In this document: in pieces, positions 1 to 7,654 of the stretch
How positions within the stretch are numbered: position 1 is the first letter of the stretch
Layout of the letters: every line of letters starts with the position of its first letter
From: an uncultured Campylobacter sp.
GTDB taxonomy: Bacteria > Actinomycetota > Actinomycetes > Mycobacteriales > Mycobacteriaceae
Length of the DNA stretch: 28,780 nt
Assembly (NCBI GenBank): GCA_946221035.1
Contig: CAMIME010000031.1
Location: 1-28,780, forward strand
Direction: 5' to 3'
The notes under the pieces: generated by a model
Seen by the model: only the letters and a program-made list of their open reading frames with translations
Database searches by the model: none
Told to the model about the DNA's origin: nothing
Translations under genes and position numbers: made by a program

Positions 1-58
1 GGCCGGGCTTCGGCGTGTTCGACCCGGGGGTTGGGGTGGTGGGGGTCTGCTCGGTCAT
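1..58 (-). CDS. Partial gene, N-terminus only; possibly DUF349 protein
   Basis: Only the first 19 codons are inside the window; the gene runs off the left edge. The reading starts MTEQTPTTPTPG and is rich in Pro and Thr. A good ribosome binding site (AAAGGA at 67-72 on the minus strand) lies 8 nt before the ATG at 56-58, which is the main reason for calling it a gene. In M. tuberculosis the gene divergent from the block Rv2728c-miaA-dapF-hflX is Rv2731, a DUF349 protein, so I infer the same here. The family assignment rests on synteny alone because no domain is visible. Confidence 0.5.
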   Translation of the reverse strand, partial: MTEQTPTTPTPGSNTPKPG

Positions 59-235
59 CGCTCGTGTCCTTTCTCGTGGCCCGGTTTCGGGGCCGCATTG
101 TGCCGCGCGACGCGGCTGCCGGTCGCGCCCCACCCGGGGTAGAAGAGCCCATCGGCGAGACGCATGTTTCTGGCATCCTACCGCGCCGCTTGCACCCGCG
201 CGGGGCGAATCGGGCGCTTCAGTAGTGTGGTGCGG
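59..235. other. Divergent intergenic region
   Basis: This 177-bp interval separates the left-edge gene (-) from the miaA operon (+). It holds the ribosome binding site of the left gene (67-72) and a -10 element for the operon (223-228). I see no convincing gene or terminator in the rest; short open frames here have no ribosome binding site. Confidence 0.5.
223..228 (+). promoter_or_regulatory. Predicted -10 element, miaA operon
   Basis: The hexamer TAGTGT fits the corynebacterial -10 pattern (TAnnnT). It lies 7 nt before an in-frame GTG at 236 and 10 nt before the ATG at 239. A transcript starting at 235-237 would have essentially no leader. No clear -35 is visible. Confidence 0.45.
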
Positions 236-238
236 GTG

Positions 239-808
239 ATGTCAAACCTCTGGATCGTTCCCGGCTCACCCGCCTTGGTGGCCGAGCTGTCGCCGGACCC
301 GGCCTCGCGACGGCTCGCCGGTGTGGTGCGCCAGCTTGCGGCCACCGCAGGCGAGCGGCCCATCGACATCGTCTGCTCGCTGGATGAGCGCTGGCGCACT
401 GCGGTGACCGGCTCGTTTCAAGCCTGGGGCGCACCGAATACCTGCGTGCGAAGCGGCAATCACGTGGCCGAACTGGTGGCCCGTTACGCGCTCGGCGACC
501 CCGAGGTGCGCGGGGTCCGGGGCACTATCGGGGAGTTCGACAGGGATACAGTCACGGTCGTCGTCATCGACGGGCCTGCCGGTCTGACGCCGCGCGCCCC
601 GCTCGCGCTCATCGATGGCGCGCCCGAGCTGCATGAGCGGTTAAAGCGGTGGCTGGGCGGTGGCGGGCCGGAGGTCGTCGATAAGCAAAGTGTGCTTGAG
701 CCCGCGCTGTGGGAGGAGCTTGCGACCGTGCGCGCGGAGAGGGCGCGGCTGATCGACCACGACGACACCCTCGGTGTCGGGCGCTACGTCGCGGAGTGGT
801 GGGTATGA
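239..808 (+). CDS. Conserved hypothetical protein upstream of miaA
   Basis: A 189-residue protein starting MSNLWIVPGSP. Its place directly before miaA matches the conserved actinobacterial gene Rv2728c of M. tuberculosis. Members are sometimes described as resembling class III extradiol ring-cleavage dioxygenases, but I see no clear metal-binding His/Glu set and make no functional claim. The ATG at 239 gives the family-like N-terminus. An in-frame GTG at 236 is the alternative if the mRNA is leaderless. No signal peptide or membrane helix is visible, so it is probably cytosolic. The stop overlaps the miaA start (ATGA, 805-808), so the two are likely translationally coupled and may share a role in tRNA modification, which is inference only. 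Confidence 0.8.
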   Translation: MSNLWIVPGSPALVAELSPDPASRRLAGVVRQLAATAGERPIDIVCSLDERWRTAVTGSFQAWGAPNTCVRSGNHVAELVARYALGDPEVRGVRGTIGEFDRDTVTVVVIDGPAGLTPRAPLALIDGAPELHERLKRWLGGGGPEVVDKQSVLEPALWEELATVRAERARLIDHDDTLGVGRYVAEWWV

Positions 809-1704
809 GGCCGGTCGCGGTGGTAGGGCCGACGGCGAGCGGCAAATCGGCGCTGGGGATCGCGCTGGCGCGCGAGCTCGGCGGCGAGGTGGTCAACGTC
901 GATTCCATGCAGCTGTACCAGGGCATGGACATCGGCACGGCGAAACTCGCGCCCGAGGAGCGCGGCGGCATCCCGCACCACCTGTTGGACATCTGGCCCG
1001 TGACCAAGACCGCGTCCGTCGCCGAGTACCAGGCCCTCGCGGTTCGCGCGGTCGAGGAGATCATGGCGCGGGGCAAGGTGCCCATCCTCGTCGGCGGCTC
1101 CATGCTCTACGCGCAATCGCTTCTCGACGACTGGCAGTTCCCACCCACCGATCCCACCGTGCGCGCTCGCTACGAGGCGCGGTTGGAGGACATCGGCGTG
1201 GACGCGCTGCACGCCGAGCTGGCAGAGGTGGACCCGGATGCCGCCCGCATCATCGAGGACAAGGACCCCCGTCGCACCGTCCGCGCCTTGGAAGTCATCG
1301 AACTCACCGGTCAGCCCTTTCAGGCCTCGCAGCCGCCGAAAGATGCCGAACCGCGTTGGGGGACGCGGATCCTGGGCCTTCGCACCGAGGCGTCGTGGCT
1401 CAACCCGCGCATCGAGCTTCGCACCCGCCTCATGTTCGAGCAGGGGCTTATCGACGAAGTGCTCCGGTTAACCGACGCCGGCCTGGTGAGCGACTCCACA
1501 GCCGGGCGCGCCATCGGCTACGCGCAGGTCCTGGCGCTGTTGAACGGGGAGCTGGGCGTGGACGAGGCTATCGAGCAGACCATCACGGGCACCCGGCGTT
1601 ACGTGCGCCGCCAACGCTCCTGGTTCAACCGCGACCCCCGGATCACCTGGCTCGATGCCTCCGGCCCAGACGTTGCCGGCGCGGCGTTAGACTCGCTGAG
1701 GTGA
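805..1704 (+). CDS. miaA: tRNA dimethylallyltransferase MiaA
   Basis: Transfers a dimethylallyl group to N6 of A37 in tRNAs reading codons that begin with U, the first step of i6A/ms2i6A synthesis. The 299-residue protein opens with MRPVAVVGPTASGKS, placing the P-loop at residues 8-15. It is followed by the family motifs DSMQLY (about 33-38) and DIGTAK (about 42-47), and a C-terminal region ending in the Arg-rich RRYVRRQRSWF, typical of the tRNA-binding part. Length is normal for the family (about 300). The start overlaps the preceding stop (ATGA) and the stop overlaps the dapF start (GTGA), so the three genes form one tightly coupled operon. Confidence 0.97.
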   Translation: MRPVAVVGPTASGKSALGIALARELGGEVVNVDSMQLYQGMDIGTAKLAPEERGGIPHHLLDIWPVTKTASVAEYQALAVRAVEEIMARGKVPILVGGSMLYAQSLLDDWQFPPTDPTVRARYEARLEDIGVDALHAELAEVDPDAARIIEDKDPRRTVRALEVIELTGQPFQASQPPKDAEPRWGTRILGLRTEASWLNPRIELRTRLMFEQGLIDEVLRLTDAGLVSDSTAGRAIGYAQVLALLNGELGVDEAIEQTITGTRRYVRRQRSWFNRDPRITWLDASGPDVAGAALDSLR

Positions 1705-2501
1705 AGTTCATCAAAGCCCACGCCACGGAAAACGATTTCGTCGTGGTGGTGGATGTCAGCGACCAGCTGGAAATCACGCCCGAGCAGGTTGCCTTCCTGT
1801 GTAACCGCCGCGCCGGAATCGGGGGCGACGGCCTGCTTCGCGTAGTGCGCCGCGGCGGGGTGTGGTTCATGGATTACCGCAACGCCGACGGCTCGATCGC
1901 GGAGATGTGCGGCAACGGCATTCGCGCCTTCGCCCACGTGCTCGTGGCCGAGGGATTGGAAAGCGCCCAGGAGTTCGACGTGGATACCCGCGCCGGTGTC
2001 AAAAGGATTTCTATCTTGTCGGCCGACGCTTCCGAGGCCGTCGTGTCCGTGGGCATGGGCCCGGTCAAGGTCACCGGCGTATCGACGGCCTCCATGGGCT
2101 CCTTCGACTTCGCAGGCATCGGCGTCGACGTGGGCAACCCGCACCTGGCTTGTGTCATCCCCGGGCTGTCGCCTTCTGAGCTGGCCTCCATGAACTTCGA
2201 GGCGCCAACCTTCGATACCGAGTTTTTCCCCGAGGGCGTGAACGTCGAGGTGCTCACTGAGCTCACCGACGGTGCCGTGCACATGCGTGTGTGGGAGCGC
2301 GGGGTGGGGGAGACGCGCTCGTGCGGCACCGGCACGGTCGCCGCCGCCCAAGCTGCGCTCGCGGACGCGGGAGTTGAAAACGGGTCCGTTGTGGTCAACG
2401 TTCCCGGCGGCGCCATCGAGGTCACACTCGCCGATGGCGTGGCAACGATGACGGGCCCGTCAACCATCGTCGCCCGCGGGGAGCTGGTGGCCACGGTCTA
2501 G
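1701..2501 (+). CDS. dapF: Diaminopimelate epimerase DapF
   Basis: Converts LL-diaminopimelate to meso-diaminopimelate, which is used for lysine and as the cross-linking residue of corynebacterial peptidoglycan. The 266-residue protein carries both catalytic cysteines in their signature contexts: Cys70 in EMCGNGIRAF and Cys208 in GETRSCGTGT. The N-terminal motif reads HATENDFV where many family members have HGxGNDFV. Translation starts at a GTG overlapping the miaA stop, giving VKFIKAHA, the expected family start; longer in-frame readings would run through miaA in another frame and are rejected. It is the last gene of the operon, followed by 154 bp without a gene. Confidence 0.97.
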   Translation: MKFIKAHATENDFVVVVDVSDQLEITPEQVAFLCNRRAGIGGDGLLRVVRRGGVWFMDYRNADGSIAEMCGNGIRAFAHVLVAEGLESAQEFDVDTRAGVKRISILSADASEAVVSVGMGPVKVTGVSTASMGSFDFAGIGVDVGNPHLACVIPGLSPSELASMNFEAPTFDTEFFPEGVNVEVLTELTDGAVHMRVWERGVGETRSCGTGTVAAAQAALADAGVENGSVVVNVPGGAIEVTLADGVATMTGPSTIVARGELVATV

Positions 2502-2655
2502 TTCGCCGTCTGAGGCGCTGAGACAATCTAAAAAGTGCTTCAGGACTGGCTACAGATCGCAGGTGGCGGCAACTACTCCGCAAAATGTTTCAGGGGCAGG
2601 AGGCAGCAACCCCTGGCAGCGGCCTCCGCGAGGGGCCACCGAAGAGGGGGCTGAC
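2502..2655. other. Structured intergenic region between convergent genes
   Basis: This 154-bp interval lies between the ends of dapF (+) and the next gene (-). It contains several GC-rich hairpins: GCGG/CCGC near 2566-2581, CAGGGG (2591-2596) with CCCCTG (2610-2615), and CCTC/GAGG with a 3-nt loop at about 2623-2633. On the minus strand the second hairpin is followed by a moderately T-rich stretch and could end the 2656-3171 gene. No strong T run follows on the plus strand. A small RNA is possible but unproven. Confidence 0.4.
2591..2615 (-). terminator. Possible weak terminator hairpin
   Basis: Perfect 6-bp stem CAGGGG/CCCCTG with a 13-nt loop, about 40 nt past the stop of the minus-strand gene at 2656. 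Read on the minus strand it is followed by AAACATTTT, which is only moderately T-rich. It could equally be part of a structured RNA. Confidence 0.35.
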
Positions 2656-3171
2656 CTACGCCGGGCCGATCTCTTTTGCGGCCCGGCGCGCGTCGGTCCA
2701 GGCCTCCTGCAACTCGAATGCCCGCTGGTCGGCGATAGCCAACAGCTTCTCCAGCTGGGCCTTGTCGGTGGTGGAGGACTCGAGGTGGGAGTCGATGCGT
2801 TCGAGAAACCTGCGGGATGATGACGCCCTCAACAGGAACTCATTCACCGCCGGCACAGAGTTGTCCGGGTTGGCCAGGGCCGGGTAGTGCAGGGTGCGGT
2901 CGGCAATGTCGGCGGCCGAGGCACCGTGTTGGAGTTGGTGGTAGGCGTCGAGGATCTCAACGATGTCGTCGCGGGCGAACAGTAGCGACGACCGGATGGC
3001 CTCCACCTCGGGGTTCGGTTGCAGGCGGCGGTAGAAGAGGATGGCTGCGGCCATCAACAAGATGGAGAGTACGAGGCCGGGAAGCTTCAGGGTCAGCACC
3101 AAGACCACGGTGGCAGCCAGCACAAGTGCTCCGACGAGCGCTCGGCTGAGATCCTTTTCCGGCGAATCCAT
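2656..3171 (-). CDS. Conserved membrane protein of unknown function
   Basis: A 171-residue protein with two adjacent hydrophobic helices near the N-terminus (about residues 11-28 and 31-47), separated by a short Lys-Leu-Pro turn and followed by FYRRLQ. The remaining 120 or so residues are soluble and strongly helical, with charged stretches suggesting a coiled or helical bundle. The likely topology is a membrane hairpin with both ends in the cytoplasm. I recognise no domain. The ATG at 3171 has only a weak ribosome binding site (GCAGG). The gene starts 13 bp after the stop of the gene at 3185-3937, so the two are probably cotranscribed. Confidence 0.8.
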   Translation of the reverse strand: MDSPEKDLSRALVGALVLAATVVLVLTLKLPGLVLSILLMAAAILFYRRLQPNPEVEAIRSSLLFARDDIVEILDAYHQLQHGASAADIADRTLHYPALANPDNSVPAVNEFLLRASSSRRFLERIDSHLESSTTDKAQLEKLLAIADQRAFELQEAWTDARRAAKEIGPA

Positions 3172-3184
3172 GGAACCTGCTTAC

Positions 3185-3937
3185 CTAGTGGCCACCACAT
3201 CCGCAGGAGCCGCCGCACCCGCCGCACCCACCGCCGGTGGGGGTGGGGATGGAGCCCGTGAGGACGGCGGTACCTGCCACCACCGAATCCCGAAGCGGCA
3301 GTTCTCCATCCGGCAGGCAGACGTCAAAGGGGAACGCCGCATCGACCGTGGCGTGGATGAACCGCTGGCCGGTGAGCTCGGATGTGCGGTACTCCGCATC
3401 CAGCACCCGGCCGGAGAACGTCGCGCCAGCGTCCGGGGTGCGAGCCGCGCCGGACTGGACGATGGAGGCGCCCTCAGACTCGACGGTGCCAAGTACGACC
3501 CCGGGGTTGGCGGCGAAGAACTCGTCTGCAGAGTCGTAGCGCTGCTGGCTAATGACCAGGGCGGTGAGGGAGAGTTCTTGCCATTGGAGGGCGGAGCCGT
3601 CGACAAGCAATGGCTCTTGGGCGAGGTTGAGGGTGACTGAGGCGATGGCGCCGCCGCGGGGATCGACGATGTCGGCGAGTGCAACGACGTCGTTGACGGG
3701 GGTGATGTGTGCGAACGTCCGGGTAACGGCGTCGAAACCCGCGAACGTGGCGAACGGTTCGACTGCCAGGATGTTCAGCTGGGCCCCCGAGGGGTCGGTG
3801 TACTGGATCAGCTGGCCCCCGCGGACCTCGCCGGTGACCTCGAGTCGGTTGGATGAGATCGCCGCTTCGACCGCATCCTGCCACCTTCCGAAGCCGAGTC
3901 CGATGGCGTCGAGGTCGGTGCTGATCGTTTCACTCAT
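3185..3937 (-). CDS. Hypothetical protein with Cys/Gly-rich C-terminal tail
   Basis: A 250-residue protein starting MSETISTDLDAIG. The first 230 residues look like a soluble alpha/beta fold without a motif I can name. The last 16 residues are almost only Gly and Cys, with Cys at 238, 241, 245 and 247, ending CGGH. Such a tail could bind a metal ion, but that is inference. The chosen ATG lies 8 nt after a TAAGAT -10 element (3946-3951), predicting a leaderless mRNA. Longer in-frame readings would extend into hflX on the opposite strand and are unlikely. The gene is divergent from hflX and is followed by the membrane protein gene at 2656-3171. Confidence 0.8.
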   Translation of the reverse strand: MSETISTDLDAIGLGFGRWQDAVEAAISSNRLEVTGEVRGGQLIQYTDPSGAQLNILAVEPFATFAGFDAVTRTFAHITPVNDVVALADIVDPRGGAIASVTLNLAQEPLLVDGSALQWQELSLTALVISQQRYDSADEFFAANPGVVLGTVESEGASIVQSGAARTPDAGATFSGRVLDAEYRTSELTGQRFIHATVDAAFPFDVCLPDGELPLRDSVVAGTAVLTGSIPTPTGGGCGGCGGSCGCGGH

Positions 3938-3945
3938 GGTTGCAG

Positions 3946-3951
3946 ATCTTA
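3946..3951 (-). promoter_or_regulatory. Predicted -10 element, Cys-tail protein gene
   Basis: TAAGAT on the minus strand fits TAnnnT and ends 8 nt before the ATG at 3937. This predicts transcription starting at or next to the start codon. No ribosome binding site precedes the ATG. Confidence 0.5.
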
Positions 3952-4002
3952 GCCATGTCGTCCTGCCAGGAATCAATTCGCCCGCGCGGGCGTTGGGTGC
4001 GG

Positions 4003-4008
4003 TAGATA
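4003..4008 (+). promoter_or_regulatory. Predicted -10 element, hflX
   Basis: TAGATA at 4003-4008 lies 8 nt before an ATG at 4017 and overlaps an earlier in-frame ATG at 4008. If this is the promoter, hflX is leaderless and starts at 4017. Confidence 0.4.
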
Positions 4009-5519
4009 TGAACTCAATGACTGAAACTGACGACATCAGAACCGCTGAAGAACGCGCGCACGACGAACTGCTGCGCAAGGCGTTCCGCCACAATGACCCG
4101 CAGCCCGGGCAAGAACCCTCCGTCGGCACTCTCGACCTGGAGGAACGGAACTCGTTCCGTTCGGTCGTCGGGGCGACTGCACTGCGCGCCGAGGACCAAG
4201 AAGACGGCTACGACGTCGAGTACCGCAAGCTGCGCCTTGAACAGGTGCTGCTGGTCGGCGCGTGGACGGAAGGCACCACGGCCGAGATGGAGGCGAACAT
4301 GTGGGAGCTTGCCGCGCTGGCCAAGACGGCGGGCGCGGAAGTGATCGACATGCTTTACCAGAAGCGCGACAAGCCGGATCCGGGCACCTACATCGGTTCC
4401 GGCAAGGTGGGGGAGCTGAAGGAGATCGTGCAGGCCACCGGCGTGGACACGGTGGTTTTCGACGGTGAGCTCACGCCCTCCCAGATGATCGCGCTGGAGG
4501 AGCAGCTCCAGATCAAGGTGATCGACCGGACCATGCTCATTCTGGACATTTTCGCCCAGCACGCGAAGAGCCGCGAGGGTAAGGCACAGGTCAGTCTCGC
4601 GCAAATGGAATACCTCTACAGCCGCACGCGCGGTTGGGGTGGCAACCTGTCGCGCCAGGCTGGTGGTCGCGCCGGCTCGAACGGGGGCGTGGGCCTGCGT
4701 GGTCCCGGTGAAACTCGCATCGAGGCCGACCGCCGGCGACTGCGCACCGACATGGCCCGCCTGCGCCACCAGCTGCGCGACATGACCACGGCGCGCGAGA
4801 TCAAGCGCGCGCAAAGGCAACGTTCGACGACGCCCAAGATTGCGATCGCCGGCTACACCAACGCGGGCAAGTCTTCGCTGATCAACGCGATGACCGGGGC
4901 GGGCGTGCTCGTCGAGGACGCGCTGTTCGCAACCCTCGACCCTTCCACCCGCAAAGCAAAGCTTGCCGACGGGCGCAACGTCGTGCTTACCGACACCGTC
5001 GGCTTCGTCCGGCACCTGCCAACCCAGCTGGTTGAAGCATTTAAATCGACGCTGGAGGAGGTCTCTGGCGCAGACCTGGTCCTGCACGTGGTGGATGGTT
5101 CGGACGCGTTCCCCCTGAAGCAGATCGAGGCGGTCAACGAGGTCCTGGCAGAGGTCACCCGCGATTCAGGCGAGGAGATGCCGCCCGAGATCGTGGTCGT
5201 GAACAAGATTGACGACGCCGACCCGGTCGTGCTGGCGGAGCTGCGCCACGCCTTGGAGAAGACGGGCCGCGACGTGGTCTTCGTCTCTGCGCTGACCGGC
5301 GAGGGCATCAAGGACCTCGAGGCGCGCATCGAGCAACACCTCAATTCGATTGACGCGCACGTCACCATGGTGGTGCCTTACACCCGCGGCGACGTGGTCA
5401 GCCGCGTCCACGAAGAGGGCACGGTGCGCAGCGAGGAGTACGAGGAGCAGGGCACGCGTATCGACGTCCGCCTGCCCCGCGTCCTCGCAGAGCAATACGC
5501 GGAGTTTGTGGTCGGCTAG
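4008..5519 (+). CDS. hflX: GTPase HflX, ribosome-associated
   Basis: HflX is a ribosome-binding GTPase that splits 70S ribosomes and rescues stalled ones under stress. The protein of 503 residues (500 if it starts at the ATG at 4017) has the N-terminal HflX domain with GTYIGSGKV and DGELTPSQ, a central helical linker with the conserved GGRAGSNGG and GPGETRIEADRR, and then the G domain: GYTNAGKSSL (about 282-291), the DTVGFVRHLP switch II region, and NKID. The start is uncertain: 4017 fits a leaderless mRNA better because the -10 element overlaps 4008. Its stop overlaps the stop of nagB by a shared CTAG on the opposite strand. The position after dapF matches the mycobacterial order. Confidence 0.95.
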   Translation: MNSMTETDDIRTAEERAHDELLRKAFRHNDPQPGQEPSVGTLDLEERNSFRSVVGATALRAEDQEDGYDVEYRKLRLEQVLLVGAWTEGTTAEMEANMWELAALAKTAGAEVIDMLYQKRDKPDPGTYIGSGKVGELKEIVQATGVDTVVFDGELTPSQMIALEEQLQIKVIDRTMLILDIFAQHAKSREGKAQVSLAQMEYLYSRTRGWGGNLSRQAGGRAGSNGGVGLRGPGETRIEADRRRLRTDMARLRHQLRDMTTAREIKRAQRQRSTTPKIAIAGYTNAGKSSLINAMTGAGVLVEDALFATLDPSTRKAKLADGRNVVLTDTVGFVRHLPTQLVEAFKSTLEEVSGADLVLHVVDGSDAFPLKQIEAVNEVLAEVTRDSGEEMPPEIVVVNKIDDADPVVLAELRHALEKTGRDVVFVSALTGEGIKDLEARIEQHLNSIDAHVTMVVPYTRGDVVSRVHEEGTVRSEEYEEQGTRIDVRLPRVLAEQYAEFVVG

Positions 5520-6241
5520 CTCGACAGCTGGGCGGCCGCCGCTTCGTCGAGAAGCACTGTGGCGTCGTTATGCGTCTGCAGTACCGACGCGGGGCAGCCC
5601 GGGCTTACCGGGCCTTCGACGAGGTCCTTGACGGCGGAGGCCTTGGTGGGGCCGGTGGCGATGAGCAGCAGCGTGCGGGCCTCAAGAATGGTGCCCACGC
5701 CCTGGGTCAATGCTTGGCGCGGCACCTGCTCGTCGGTGTCGAAAAAGCGCGCGTTGTCCGCGATCGTGCGCGGCGTGAGGTCAACCAGCCGGGTGCGCGA
5801 ATCAAGCGCGCTCGGGGGCTCATTGAACGCGATGTGGCCGTTGGCGCCCACGCCCAGGATCTGCACGTCGACGCCGCCTGCGTCTCGAATGCGCTGCTCG
5901 TACTCGCGGGCCTCTTCTTCAGGATCGGCAGCCAAGCCGTTGAGCGAGTGCACGTTCGCGTCGTCGATGTCCACATGCGCGGTGAGTTCGCGGCGGATCG
6001 TTGCGTGGTACGACTGTTCGTCATCCGGGCCCAGCCCCGCGTACTCGTCCAGGAGGAACGCGCGGCAATTGGCGAAGCTCAGCGCGTCCTCTCGGTGGCG
6101 GCGGATTAGCTCCTGGTAGGTCGGGCTCGGCGTAGAACCTGTGGCCAAACCGAGCGTCGCCCCGTCACGGACGAACGGTTCGATGAGGTCTGCGGCGCAA
6201 GCGCCGATCTCCTCTGCGGTGCGCCGGATGATCAATCGCAT
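5516..6241 (-). CDS. nagB: Glucosamine-6-phosphate deaminase NagB
   Basis: Converts glucosamine 6-phosphate to fructose 6-phosphate and ammonia, the last step of amino-sugar catabolism. The 241-residue protein has GLATGSTPSPTY (substrate phosphate binding, about 31-42), LDEY with the catalytic Asp65, and GVGANGHIAFNEP with His136 as the ring-opening base. Asn at 134 where E. coli has Asp is common in other bacterial NagB proteins. It is shorter than E. coli NagB (266) and resembles the short actinobacterial and Gram-positive forms. The ATG lies 7 nt after a TACGTT -10 element, suggesting a leaderless mRNA. No nagA or amino-sugar transporter is adjacent. Confidence 0.93.
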   Translation of the reverse strand: MRLIIRRTAEEIGACAADLIEPFVRDGATLGLATGSTPSPTYQELIRRHREDALSFANCRAFLLDEYAGLGPDDEQSYHATIRRELTAHVDIDDANVHSLNGLAADPEEEAREYEQRIRDAGGVDVQILGVGANGHIAFNEPPSALDSRTRLVDLTPRTIADNARFFDTDEQVPRQALTQGVGTILEARTLLLIATGPTKASAVKDLVEGPVSPGCPASVLQTHNDATVLLDEAAAAQLSS

Positions 6242-6248
6242 GGTGTTA

Positions 6249-6254
6249 AACGTA
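6249..6254 (-). promoter_or_regulatory. Predicted -10 element, nagB
   Basis: TACGTT on the minus strand, 7 nt before the nagB ATG, with no ribosome binding site between them. This is the layout expected of a leaderless mRNA. Confidence 0.45.
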
Positions 6255-6287
6255 GCAGCCCCGTTCTGCCATCCTGCAGCTCTGCGT

Positions 6288-6293
6288 CATAAT
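6288..6293 (+). promoter_or_regulatory. Predicted -10 element, uracil permease
   Basis: CATAAT, one base from the TATAAT consensus, ends 8 nt before the GTG at 6302. It predicts a leaderless transcript. The divergent nagB promoter is only about 35 bp away, so the two could influence each other. Confidence 0.5.
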
Positions 6294-6301
6294 GTCACAC
6301 C

Positions 6302-7591
6302 GTGAACAAAACGAGAGGCGTGATAACCGGGTGGGCTCTGCACGGGGACGGAAAGCGAGTCCGGCCAGGTGCGGTCGTAGCGCCGGAAGAGCGGCTGTCG
6401 TGGCCGCGGACGATCGGCATCGGCATGCAGCACGTCGTCGCCATGTTCGGGGCCACGCTCCTCGTGCCCACGCTCACGGGATTCCCGGTGAACACGACGC
6501 TGTTGTTCTCCGGCCTGGGCACCATCATCTTTCTCATTCTGACCGGCAACCGGTTGCCCAGCTACCTCGGATCCTCCTTCGCGTTCATCGCACCGCTGAC
6601 CGCGTCGCAGCAGTATGGTGTCGGAGCGCAGCTCGGGGGCGTGCTGGTCACAGGTCTGGCCCTGATCGCCGTCGGTGCTGTGGTGCAACGAGCCGGACGG
6701 CGGGTCATCGACGCCATCATGCCGCCGGTGGTCACCGGTGCCATCGTGGCGCTCATCGGATTCAACCTGGCGCCGACTGCAGTGACGAACGTGCAGGCCC
6801 AACCTTGGGTCGCGGCCGTGACACTCGCGACCATCGTCGTGGTCACTGTGGCAACGCGCGGAATGGCCTCACGTCTGTCAATCCTTCTCGGCGTGTTGGT
6901 GGGGTGGATCTTCGCCGCCGCGACGGGCGCGCTCGGCGAGGACGCGCTGGCCACTATCGGGGACGCTCCCTGGGTAGGTCTTCCGCCATTCCACACCCCT
7001 GAGTTTCACCTCTCCGCGGTGCTGGTCACGCTGCCTGTGCTCGTGGTGCTGATTGCGGAAAACGTCGGCCACGTCAAGGCCGTGTCCGAGATGACCGGGC
7101 GCAACCTCGATCACCTTCAGGGCCGAGCGCTGATTGGCGACGGCATCGCCACGACCCTGGCCGGTGGCTTCGGCGGCTCCGGCACCACCACCTACGCCGA
7201 GAACATCGGCGTGATGGCGGCGACGAAGGTTTACTCCACGGCGGCCTACTGGGTAGCCGCGGTCTTTGCGATTGTGCTCGCGTTCATCCCCAAATTCGGT
7301 GCGGTGATCTTTACCATTCCCGCAGGTGTGCTCGGCGGCGCCTGCTTAGTGCTCTACGGGCTCATCGGGATGCTCGGGGTGCGCATCTGGCAGGACAACA
7401 AGGTGGACTTCACGGACCCAGCGAATCTTACGGCTGCAGCGGTGGCCCTCATCGTCGGCATCGGCAACCTCACCCTGACAGTGGGGCAGGTAACGCTCGA
7501 AGGCATCGCCCTTGGCTCAGTCGGGATCATTATTGTGTACCCGCTCATGAGGTGGGCATACGACCACATCGGCGAAGGCCAGTACAGGTAG
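6302..7591 (+). CDS. uraA: NCS2-family uracil/pyrimidine permease
   Basis: An integral membrane symporter of the nucleobase-cation symporter 2 family, expected to import uracil with protons. The 429-residue protein is hydrophobic throughout, with about 14 membrane segments as expected. Family signatures are present: GIGMQHVVAMFG early in the protein (the QH motif of helix 1), SSFAFIAP (helix 3), AENVGHVKAVSEMTGRNL with the conserved Glu of helix 8, and GGSGTTTYAENIG of helix 10. These resemble UraA/RutG more than the xanthine or urate branch, but the substrate is not proven. Translation starts at a GTG 8 nt after a -10 element. A strong terminator follows at 7600-7644. Confidence 0.88.
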   Translation: MNKTRGVITGWALHGDGKRVRPGAVVAPEERLSWPRTIGIGMQHVVAMFGATLLVPTLTGFPVNTTLLFSGLGTIIFLILTGNRLPSYLGSSFAFIAPLTASQQYGVGAQLGGVLVTGLALIAVGAVVQRAGRRVIDAIMPPVVTGAIVALIGFNLAPTAVTNVQAQPWVAAVTLATIVVVTVATRGMASRLSILLGVLVGWIFAAATGALGEDALATIGDAPWVGLPPFHTPEFHLSAVLVTLPVLVVLIAENVGHVKAVSEMTGRNLDHLQGRALIGDGIATTLAGGFGGSGTTTYAENIGVMAATKVYSTAAYWVAAVFAIVLAFIPKFGAVIFTIPAGVLGGACLVLYGLIGMLGVRIWQDNKVDFTDPANLTAAAVALIVGIGNLTLTVGQVTLEGIALGSVGIIIVYPLMRWAYDHIGEGQYR

Positions 7592-7599
7592 GTAACGAA

Positions 7600-7644
7600 A
7601 AGCGCCCGGGGTGAACGCATTCACAGCCCGGGCGCTTCTCTTTG
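7600..7644. terminator. Bidirectional rho-independent terminator
   Basis: An 11-bp stem (AAGCGCCCGGG at 7600-7610 with CCCGGGCGCTT at 7627-7637) continues into an inner 5-bp stem GTGAA/TTCAC around a 4-nt loop. T-rich sequence follows on the plus strand (TTCTCTTTG) and TTTCGTTA follows on the minus strand. It sits between the convergent permease and ptsH genes and can serve both. Confidence 0.9.
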
Positions 7645-7654
7645 TTGCGGAGGA

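Noticed and set aside
6..225. Short plus-strand frames at the left edge
   Set aside because: No ribosome binding site or family-like sequence; the minus-strand start with AAAGGA is a better explanation.
774..1700. Long open frame upstream of dapF in the dapF frame, overlapping miaA
   Set aside because: Arg/Ala/His-rich shadow of miaA; dapF homology begins only at the GTG at 1701.
1599..2494. Two long minus-strand frames opposite dapF
   Set aside because: Shadow frames; no ribosome binding site and no recognisable motif, while dapF is intact.
2591..2640. Possible SRP (4.5S) RNA because of a GGCAGGAGGCAGCA-like segment
   Set aside because: The conserved GGAA tetraloop and flanking SRP helix 8 sequence are missing.
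2563..2887. Short plus-strand frames in the region after dapF
   Set aside because: They run into the antisense of the membrane-protein gene, have low-quality composition and no ribosome binding site.
4014..5087. 357-codon open frame antisense to hflX
   Set aside because: His/Arg/Val-rich composition typical of the reverse complement of a GC-rich gene; hflX motifs are complete on the other strand.
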